Of a stretch of 11,443 nucleotides of DNA, positions 5,777 to 11,443 are shown piece by piece; positions within the stretch are counted from its first letter, which is position 1, and each line of letters starts with the position of its first letter. The stretch spans positions 1-11,443 of the forward strand of contig JAFGDC010000355.1 of assembly GCA_016932295.1 (NCBI GenBank). Reading direction: 5' to 3'. This stretch comes from a candidate division CSSED10-310 bacterium. GTDB taxonomy: Bacteria; CSSED10-310; JAFGDC01. The position numbers and the translations under genes are program-made. The notes beneath the pieces are model-generated. The model searched no databases and was not told where the DNA came from. It was given only the letters and a program-made list of their open reading frames with translations.

Positions 5777-6787
5777 TTAATCAGCGACGGGCGCTTCCAC
5801 CGGTGTCACCCCCTGGCTCATCCGCGGGAACATACCGCCGAATAAACCACTGAGATCCATGATGCTGGTCGAATCACCGCCGATGGGGATACCCCAGACC
5901 TGCATATTTTCCCCAAGCTTCCGGGCGAATTCCAGGCGCACCAGCACATCGCCGCCACCCAGTGCCCTGGCCATGGCATCCTTGGCCTCAGCCTCGGCGT
6001 TGCCGATGGCGAGGATACCCAGCGCCTGCTGCTGCTGAGCGTACAACTCGGCTGCCGCCTCCTTCTTCCTGGCATCAGCCGCGCCCTCGGCACGCTTGAT
6101 CACCGCCAGTTTGTCACCCTCGGCCTCGGCTTCTTTCTTCTTGGCCAGTTCGACCGCCGCCAGCTTCTGTTCGGTAGCAAGGCGCTTGGTCTCGATGGCG
6201 TTCTGGTAGTCCTCGGTGAACTCGAAGCTTCTGAACAGCACATCCAGCACTTCGATTCCCTTGATTCGCAGCCCCTCCTGGTTCTCGTAGCCATCATTCA
6301 TCATCGCCCTGATCTGGAGACCGAGCTTTTCCCGATTGCTGCCTTCATAGATCTCCTCGGCGCTCAGATCACCGAACTTGTATGAGGTTAGCGCCCTGGC
6401 CATAGGTCGAATGGCGCTGGTGAGATAATCCTTTCCGTAGATCCTATGCAGAATCGGCAGCCGATCGCTGATCAGGCGATAGCGAACGGTCACATCCACC
6501 CAGACCACCTGACCGTCCTTCGATTTAAGCTGCACATCATCACGGCCTTGCTCATCACCACCAGTGGGCGATTTGGTCATCTCATATTTCGCCTCTTTGA
6601 TGCTGTAAGCCTCCACCTCGGTGACGCTGGGAATGTTGAGATACAGCCCCGGCCCAAGCGACTTGTCGCTGATCCCCTTGGCAATTATGAAATTGGTCCG
6701 CACACCGCCTTCCTGCGGCTGGATTTTGGTGCAACCAATACCGGCCACAAGCACCAGCACAACAATCAACCAGCGGGTTCGTCTCAT
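5777..6787 (-). CDS. SPFH/prohibitin-family protein with a lipobox-like signal
   Basis: 336 residues. The N-terminus MRRTRWLIVVLVLVAGIGC is a short basic region, a hydrophobic stretch and a lipobox-like AGIGC, so Cys19 may be lipidated; the -3 residue is Gly, which is unusual, and an uncleaved anchor is possible. An SPFH/Band 7 domain follows at about 22-200, with the typical LKSKDGQVVWVDVTVRYRL strand pair and the AIRPMARALTSYKF and EIY..SNREKL segments. A Lys/Glu/Ala-rich coiled coil spans about 200-275 (LAAVELAKKKEAEAEGDKLAV), as in prohibitins and HflC/HflK-like proteins. The tail contains GGGDVLVRLEFARKLGEN and ends in a Gly/Met-rich segment. Such proteins form large membrane-bound assemblies that modulate proteases or membrane domains; no protease gene is next to it. 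The start is ATG 6787, with AAGGAG 8 nt upstream. It is the first gene of the SPFH-yjbQ-hspR operon. Confidence 0.9.
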   Translation of the reverse strand: MRRTRWLIVVLVLVAGIGCTKIQPQEGGVRTNFIIAKGISDKSLGPGLYLNIPSVTEVEAYSIKEAKYEMTKSPTGGDEQGRDDVQLKSKDGQVVWVDVTVRYRLISDRLPILHRIYGKDYLTSAIRPMARALTSYKFGDLSAEEIYEGSNREKLGLQIRAMMNDGYENQEGLRIKGIEVLDVLFRSFEFTEDYQNAIETKRLATEQKLAAVELAKKKEAEAEGDKLAVIKRAEGAADARKKEAAAELYAQQQQALGILAIGNAEAEAKDAMARALGGGDVLVRLEFARKLGENMQVWGIPIGGDSTSIMDLSGLFGGMFPRMSQGVTPVEAPVAD

Positions 6788-7248
6788 CGATGCATCTCCT
6801 TGCTATGTGTTCGCGTTCACCTCGCCACCGTCATCCACCGGCGGTCGCCAGACAACGTAGTGCTCATGCTAATTACTGCCGTTTGAATCGTAACATACGA
6901 GGATCACCCGCGCAACCGGCCGGGCACCTCATCGGCCCGTATCAGACCGGTGCGACGCATCGCCGGCAGCCATCCGGACTGGCCGGAATCCAATCAATCC
7001 AGTCACCCTGGTCCGGAACCGTGAGATATCCACGAATCGGCGGCGCTTTCCCGGGAAAAGGGTTGCCTGCGACAGATTGCACGGAACCGCCCTCGTGCAT
7101 CCGTCACCAGCCTGGTATGCTGTACCTGTTCCCGACTGGTTACACAATCTGCGGCGCCGTACGGCACCGGCCTCTTCGGGATCCGGCCACCCTCGGGACG
7201 ATTCGCCGAATCCGCTCGGATTTCTCGATCACACAGGAGGAACCACTC
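6788..7248. other. Spacer between the divergent SPFH operon and cutA
   Basis: About 460 bp. The cutA frame stays open back to 6790, but the translation there is Pro/Arg/His-rich and unlike a protein, so I treat it as non-coding. It should hold promoters in both directions. A possible extended -10 element TGGTATGCT (7113-7121, plus) has only a poor -35. A TATGTT on the minus strand (6892-6897) could be a -10 for the SPFH operon, also without a good -35. Overlapping inverted repeats lie at 7200-7222. No HAIR-type HspR site was seen. Confidence 0.55.
7200..7222 (+). promoter_or_regulatory. Two overlapping inverted repeats before cutA
   Basis: GATTCG-C-CGAATC (7200-7212) and AATCCG-CT-CGGATT (7209-7222) are both perfect with 6-bp arms and share 7209-7212, so as RNA stems they could not form together. 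They end 12 bp before the AGGAGG of cutA. They could be an operator or alternative leader hairpins; their function is unproven. Confidence 0.4.
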
Positions 7249-7572
7249 ATGGAATACTGCGCGGTCCTGGTCACCGCACCGTCGCGGGAAATTGCCATGT
7301 CATTGGGGCGCACCCTGCTGGAAGAACGGCTGGCGGCCTGCGTACAAATTGTACCGGGGTTGACCTCACTCTACCAATGGCAGGGAAAGATCCAGTGCGA
7401 CGACGAGCTATTGATGCTCATCAAGACGACGGCGGCATGCTTCGAGGCACTCCGCATTCGAATCAAAAACATACATCCGTATGACCTTCCACAAATCGTT
7501 GCACTGCCGTTGGCGGCTGGCGACGAACACTATCTTGACTGGTTGAAAGACCAGGTCGGACCTGAATCCTGA
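7249..7572 (+). CDS. cutA: CutA1 divalent-cation tolerance family protein
   Basis: 107 residues, the usual CutA1 length. The fold is a small trimeric ferredoxin-like barrel in the cytosol; E. coli cutA mutants are affected in copper tolerance, but the molecular role is still unclear. Family signatures: VLVTAPSREIAMSLGRTLLEERLAACVQIVPGLTSLYQWQGKIQCDDELLMLIKT, then IHPYDLPQIVALPLAAGDEHYLDWL. The ACVQIVPG-SLYQWQGK region is the most diagnostic. The start is ATG 7249, with AGGAGG (7235-7240) 8 nt upstream, despite a frame that stays open much further upstream. It is divergent from the SPFH operon and lies 108 bp before the membrane/TPR gene on the same strand. Overlapping inverted repeats lie just upstream of its ribosome binding site. 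Confidence 0.95.
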   Translation: MEYCAVLVTAPSREIAMSLGRTLLEERLAACVQIVPGLTSLYQWQGKIQCDDELLMLIKTTAACFEALRIRIKNIHPYDLPQIVALPLAAGDEHYLDWLKDQVGPES

Positions 7573-7645
7573 TTGCGAACCGCCCGCTGGTCCAGGGAGT
7601 TCCCGCGAGGTGGCGCCATCAACGGGGACAGCGCTCCGTCACTCA

Positions 7646-7674
7646 TTGACACCATCCACCGCCCTTTGTACCCT
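7646..7674 (+). promoter_or_regulatory. Candidate promoter directly abutting the membrane/TPR gene
   Basis: A consensus -35 TTGACA (7646-7651), a 17-nt spacer and TACCCT (7669-7674, 3 of 6 matches to TATAAT). The ATG at 7681 begins 7 nt after the -10, about where transcription would start, so the mRNA could be leaderless. The -10 is weak. Confidence 0.35.
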
Positions 7675-7680
7675 GCCGGC

Positions 7681-9765
7681 ATGAAGTTCCGCCCATGTGT
7701 CGTGCTGCTCTGTGTAACCACCATCGTCCTGTGGATCTGCCTTGCTGCGTTTCCGGTCCGGGATTTCGATTTCTGGTTTCATCTCGCCACCGGCCGCTAC
7801 GTTATCGATAACCATGTCATACCCTCATCTGATCCGTTCTCTCATACGGCGACGGGAAGATCGTGGATCACGCACGAATGGCTTGCCCAGGTACTGCTGT
7901 ATTCAACATACGCGAAGTATGGATTGAGTGGTCCGCTGGTCATGAAATGCGGGATCATGGGCGCTGTCGCCGCACTGCTGTGTGTTCTCGGATGGCGGCT
8001 CGGAGCCTCGGTCCCCGTGACGGCGCTGCTGCTCACCATGACGGCGTACGGTGTGACGTTCCGCGCCTTTCTCAGGCCCCATGTGGCAACCGATCTGCTG
8101 ATGGCCGTGCTGGTGCTGATCTTGCGAAGTCCCAGCGTCACCACTTCTTCACGCCGATGGTGGTTGCTGCCGCCGCTGTTCGCCGTCTGGTCCAACCTGC
8201 ACTCCGGGTTCGTCTTCGGACTCCTCGTTCTCGGCATCCATCTGCTGGTGCCGGCGATCTCAGGACAGGCATGGCGGAATCGCCCAGAACGGTTGCGGTC
8301 AGTTCTTCCCCTCCTCTTCTCGAGTCTGGCCTGTCTGCTCAATCCATCATCTTACAAAGCATTCCTCTATCCATTCCGATTTCTGGTTCAGCCGGTTTTC
8401 CTGCAGACCATAAGCGAACTCAAACCCATCTACCACGCGGCCTACCGCCATGCGGACTTTCTGACGGCGTTCATCTGTTATACCGGCCTGTATATCCTGG
8501 CCATGGCGATCTCGAAACGCCGCCCGAATTGGATCGATATCATCCTCCTGCTCCTTTTCCTGCCCCTGGCCGTAAGCGCCAATCGCAATGTGCCGCTTTT
8601 CTTCATCGCGACGGCACCCGGTGCCTTCCAGGCTGTTGCAGCCATGGACAGGCGGCTGGTGGCCCGGTTCAGGAAACCATGGTTGCCGGTGACCGCCTGT
8701 CTTTTGGTGGCAACCATGCAGGCGGCGCTCCTCTATCGAACCGCTGCATCGGGTATGTTCATGGCCGAGGAAGGATTTCGCGCCATGGGATGGGGTCGGG
8801 ATGAACTGCAGTTTCCACATGGCGCCGCCAGGTTCCTGGAAACCCACCCCATACCAGGAAACATGCTGAATTCCTTCGCCTTCGGCGGTTATCTCATCTG
8901 GCATCTCTATCCTGATCCGCGGGTATTTATCGACGGCAGGCTGTTTGTGTATCCACCCCAGGTGGTGTCTGACTACATCTCCTTCATGAGCGGCCGCTCG
9001 GGACTGGCTGAACTCCGGGAACGCTATGGGGTTACCCATCTCGTTCTTGAATATCCGAGAGACCGATCGCAGGTCACGGGAATCTATCAATCCATCGCCG
9101 CCGATCCCACCTGGAGACTCCTCTACTGGGACGACAACAGCCTCGTGTATGGCAAGGATCTTCCCGCCGCCAGGGAGTTGATTCAACAGTTCGGTTATCG
9201 CTACATCGATCCGTTGAGAAGCAGCACGATGGATCTGGATCGACAGATCAATGCCGCGCCGGAGGAGGTCGCGCGGGAAGCACGGGAAAACCTCCGGTTC
9301 AATCCGGACTGCGAAGCGGCGCGACTTATCCTGGGGCGCACGCTCACCATCCTCGGCCGCCCGCGGGAGGCGGTACCGATACTCGACGAAGCGCTCCGCC
9401 GGCGACCCGAGTCACCCATGACCCACCTGCTTCTCGCCCGCGCCCTGGCAAGTGCCGGCCAACATGGGGAAGCGGAGCTTCATTACCACGCTGTGCTGGC
9501 ATTGGCGCCCAATCACTTTCAAGCGCTCCTTGAACTGGGCTGGATGCTCCACCGGCAAGGTTACCCGGATCGAGCCGAAACCCTCTACCTGAGAGCCTAT
9601 CGGATCAACCGACGGGACCTGAACCTGCTCAACAACCTGGGCATTCTCAACGCCGACCGGCGGCACTATGACCAGGCCAGGCGCTATTGGCTGGAAGCGC
9701 TGGCGATCGATCCAGGGGCGACATTCGTCCGGCACAACCTGGAGCGCCTCGAACATACCAGGTAG
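7681..9765 (+). CDS. Polytopic membrane protein with C-terminal TPRs (GT-C glycosyltransferase-like)
   Basis: 694 residues. Residues 5-25 form the first hydrophobic segment, followed by an acidic/aromatic loop DFDFWFHLATGRYV (28-41) and SSDPFSHTATGRSWITHEWLAQ (49-70). An Asp-containing first loop followed by His/Glu motifs is the layout of GT-C-type glycosyltransferases using lipid-phosphate sugars, but the family is normally annotated only as hypothetical. Roughly ten further hydrophobic segments run to about residue 355. A soluble domain (about 375-510, FAFGGYLIWHLYPDPRVFIDGR) follows, then TPR-like helices from about 530 to 690 (AREARENLRFNPDCEAARLILGRTL..., QALLELGWMLHRQGYPDRAETLYLRAYRINRRD, LNNLGILNADRRHYDQARRYWLEALAIDP). 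The start at ATG 7681 precedes the first membrane segment. The frame extends to TTG 7573, but that extension is hydrophilic and unlikely. No ribosome binding site is seen. It probably acts in envelope glycan or glycoprotein work; the substrate is unknown. Confidence 0.85.
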   Translation: MKFRPCVVLLCVTTIVLWICLAAFPVRDFDFWFHLATGRYVIDNHVIPSSDPFSHTATGRSWITHEWLAQVLLYSTYAKYGLSGPLVMKCGIMGAVAALLCVLGWRLGASVPVTALLLTMTAYGVTFRAFLRPHVATDLLMAVLVLILRSPSVTTSSRRWWLLPPLFAVWSNLHSGFVFGLLVLGIHLLVPAISGQAWRNRPERLRSVLPLLFSSLACLLNPSSYKAFLYPFRFLVQPVFLQTISELKPIYHAAYRHADFLTAFICYTGLYILAMAISKRRPNWIDIILLLLFLPLAVSANRNVPLFFIATAPGAFQAVAAMDRRLVARFRKPWLPVTACLLVATMQAALLYRTAASGMFMAEEGFRAMGWGRDELQFPHGAARFLETHPIPGNMLNSFAFGGYLIWHLYPDPRVFIDGRLFVYPPQVVSDYISFMSGRSGLAELRERYGVTHLVLEYPRDRSQVTGIYQSIAADPTWRLLYWDDNSLVYGKDLPAARELIQQFGYRYIDPLRSSTMDLDRQINAAPEEVAREARENLRFNPDCEAARLILGRTLTILGRPREAVPILDEALRRRPESPMTHLLLARALASAGQHGEAELHYHAVLALAPNHFQALLELGWMLHRQGYPDRAETLYLRAYRINRRDLNLLNNLGILNADRRHYDQARRYWLEALAIDPGATFVRHNLERLEHTR

Positions 9766-9810
9766 ACAACCGGCGCCGAGCAGGATTCAGGGATACCCCA
9801 CCGCCGCGCA

Positions 9811-11443
9811 TCACCTCTGTATTTCATCTCCGTCGGTCTCCCCGCGGGGAGCCATGTACCATCGCTCGATGCAAGAGAAAAAACCGTAGGGATCGATGGA
9901 TATGCCACCAACTTCCGTGCTGATCGCGGCACAATGAGGCAGTGACCAAAGGAAGATATAGGGACAATCCTCGTTCAGGACGGCGTGCAACTGGTGAGAC
10001 ACCGACAACCGCCGCGATGGATCACCGGCGCTCTCGAACTCGTCACACAATTGATCCACCAGCGGGTTGGCATAACCGATGAAATTGTTCTCGCAGGAGC
10101 CGCGGCTAAGTGAGTGGAAAAGTGATGTAATATCAACCGCATCATCGAATAGCCAGGAGGCGGGAGTTACATCGAAATCGTGCGCGCGGAGCACCGCTGC
10201 CTCCCAGCCCGCCCTGCTTGCATAGCGGAGATCGACTGCCACCCCCACCTCACGCAGGTAGTCCTTCCCGGTTGTACAAATGCGACGGACCAATGGATCT
10301 TCACCCACCGCTATCATGGCCAGGCGTAACGGCACTCCATCGTATTCCAGCACGCCGTCTCCATCGGTGTCCTCGTAACCGGCGCGGGCCAGAAGCCGCC
10401 TGGCGCCGCGGGGGCTGTAAGGGATGGGCGGAATGGAGGGATTGCAGGAATAGGAACCGGGTGGAAACGGACCGGAGATGACGGTCCCCTGCCCCTGCAG
10501 GAGAACCAGGAGCATGCGCTCGCGGTCGATCGCCATGGTCAGGGCTTGGCGCACCAGCGGCCGGGCCAGGTGCTCATTGCGCTGGTTGAGGGCAAAACAT
10601 GAAAAGGTCAGTGCGTTGTAGCCATGAAGGCCGATGCCGCCAACCCGGTCGAATCGCGCCGCATCTCTGGCCTGGATGACGGGAATGCAGTGAATGGACC
10701 TGTCGAGCAGTGCCTCGGCGAGGCGCTCTCGATTCTCAAAAAAACGCACAATGATGCGATCGATACGGGGACGGTCATGAAACCACTGTTCATTGGCGAC
10801 GAGTTCCAGGCTGCCGTCCGACCTGACCGTGGCGAGCTGGTAGGGTCCGCTGCCGACAGGCTGCCTGCTGAATGGCGAATCGACCGTCAGATACCCGGCA
10901 TCGACCTTATGCCGCGGGAGGATCTTGAAGCAGAACCGGCCAAGCGGATTGAAGACGCGGCGGCGGAGAGTGAACCTGACGGTGAACGAATCGACAACCC
11001 TTACTCCAGCGATGAAATCGAGGACCACCCTCATTGCTGTTTGGGTGACGGGATGGCGAATGAGGTCGCAGGTGAACCTGACATCATCGGCGGTCAGCCG
11101 CGTGCCATCGTGCCAGGTCACATCCCGCCTCAGATGGAACGTATAGATCAAGCCATTCTCCGAAACATCGTATCCGGTTGCGAGTTCAGGCACCGCTTCG
11201 CCGTGCTCGTCAACACGCATCAGGCTGCTGAACAGGAGTTCCGACAATCGATGGGTAACAGGGTCGCTGGAGGTGACAGGATCGAATGACAGGGGATGGT
11301 GGGATTCGCCATACACGAATGTACCGCCTGTCATATCGATGGATCTCCGCGGAGCAGCCATGACGGATGATGTTGCCACGCAGCTCAACCAGCAGGCGGT
11401 AACCGTGGCGACGACCAGCCAGCCGGAGCCGCTTCCGGCGAGA
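9811..11443 (-). CDS. Family 5 extracellular solute-binding protein (oligopeptide/dipeptide type), 5' end outside window
   Basis: About 543 residues are visible and the frame stays open to the window edge, so the first few codons are missing. Before the TTG at 11388 the frame reads WLVVATVTACWLSCV..., a hydrophobic signal-peptide core continuing into SSVMAAPRR, a plausible cleavage region; a lipobox-like WLSC is an alternative. The mature part has SBP_bac_5 hallmarks: the start FVYGESHHPLSFDPVTSSDPVTHRLSELLFSSLMRVDEHGEAVPELATGYDVSENGLIYTFHLRRDVTWHDGTRLTADDV, then GSGPYQL, VRQALTMAIDRE, the loop AGYEDTDGDGVLEYDGVPL, and a C-terminal CPYIFLWSLPHCAAI. These proteins deliver peptides, nickel or other ligands to ABC importers of the Dpp/Opp type. 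No permease or ATPase gene is visible here; they may lie beyond the right edge, upstream in transcription. It converges on the TPR gene with 45 bp between stops and no obvious terminator. Confidence 0.92.
   Translation of the reverse strand, partial: LAGSGSGWLVVATVTACWLSCVATSSVMAAPRRSIDMTGGTFVYGESHHPLSFDPVTSSDPVTHRLSELLFSSLMRVDEHGEAVPELATGYDVSENGLIYTFHLRRDVTWHDGTRLTADDVRFTCDLIRHPVTQTAMRVVLDFIAGVRVVDSFTVRFTLRRRVFNPLGRFCFKILPRHKVDAGYLTVDSPFSRQPVGSGPYQLATVRSDGSLELVANEQWFHDRPRIDRIIVRFFENRERLAEALLDRSIHCIPVIQARDAARFDRVGGIGLHGYNALTFSCFALNQRNEHLARPLVRQALTMAIDRERMLLVLLQGQGTVISGPFPPGSYSCNPSIPPIPYSPRGARRLLARAGYEDTDGDGVLEYDGVPLRLAMIAVGEDPLVRRICTTGKDYLREVGVAVDLRYASRAGWEAAVLRAHDFDVTPASWLFDDAVDITSLFHSLSRGSCENNFIGYANPLVDQLCDEFESAGDPSRRLSVSHQLHAVLNEDCPYIFLWSLPHCAAISTEVGGISIDPYGFFSCIERWYMAPRGETDGDEIQR

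Noticed and set aside
7047..7058. Perfect 12-bp palindrome TTTCCCGGGAAA before cutA
   Set aside because: A few palindromes of this length are expected by chance in 11 kb and nothing ties it to a promoter.
6790..7248. 153-codon upstream extension of the cutA frame
   Set aside because: Its Pro/Arg/His-rich composition is unlike a protein, the CutA fold starts at MEYCAVLV, and AGGAGG precedes ATG 7249.
6788..7248. HAIR-type operator for HspR autoregulation of the SPFH operon
   Set aside because: I looked for CTTGAGT/ACTCAAG half-sites and found none.
7863..9186. Long alternative-frame ORFs within the membrane/TPR gene on both strands
   Set aside because: The 694-residue frame has a coherent membrane and TPR pattern; the others are Pro/Arg/His-rich shadows.
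10624..11289. 221-codon plus-strand ORF over the family 5 binding-protein gene
   Set aside because: It is antisense to a clear SBP_bac_5 coding region and has no recognisable motifs of its own.

Overview
The window is a chromosomal segment of a moderately GC-rich bacterium with a Gram-negative type of envelope. The evidence for this is two exported solute-binding proteins, one with a clear lipobox, an SPFH/prohibitin-type protein with a lipobox-like signal, and a large polytopic membrane protein with a C-terminal TPR region. The PfkB kinase resembles, from memory and without a search, a subfamily common in Geobacter-like and Desulfobacterota ('deltaproteobacterial') genomes. That lineage is a guess. 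There is no rRNA, tRNA, CRISPR array, transposase, integrase or phage gene that I can see, so this looks like ordinary chromosome, not an island.

Layout, left to right. Positions 1-1131, plus strand: the 3' end of a gene I do not recognise, followed after 6 bp by a THEP1-type nucleoside-triphosphatase. Positions 1121-2299, minus: a branched-chain-amino-acid-type (LivK-like) periplasmic-binding lipoprotein whose stop overlaps the end of the NTPase gene tail to tail. Six tandem copies of an 11-bp unit lie just upstream of its ribosome binding site. Positions 2717-4334, minus: a two-gene unit of a PfkB-family sugar/nucleoside kinase and a charged coiled-coil protein. Positions 4335-4868: a stretch with one doubtful basic ORF ending in a GC-rich hairpin. 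Positions 4869-6787, minus: a compact three-gene operon encoding, in transcription order, an SPFH/prohibitin-like protein with a lipobox-like signal, a YjbQ/UPF0047 protein and an HspR-like MerR regulator.

Positions 6788-7248 form the spacer between the divergent SPFH operon and cutA. Positions 7249-9765, plus: cutA and a 694-residue membrane protein with TPRs that may be transcribed without a leader. Positions 9811-11443, minus: a family 5 (oligopeptide/dipeptide type) solute-binding protein whose N-terminus runs off the window.

Most genes are recognisable housekeeping or transport families. The more unusual points are the 11-bp repeat array in the leader of the LivK-like gene, the HspR-like regulator placed in an SPFH-YjbQ operon instead of next to chaperone genes, the two solute-binding proteins with no permease or ATPase genes in view, overlapping inverted repeats in front of cutA, and the uncharacterised coiled-coil partner of the PfkB kinase. 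I see no convincing new multi-gene defence or metabolic system. All family assignments come from reading motifs, not from database searches.
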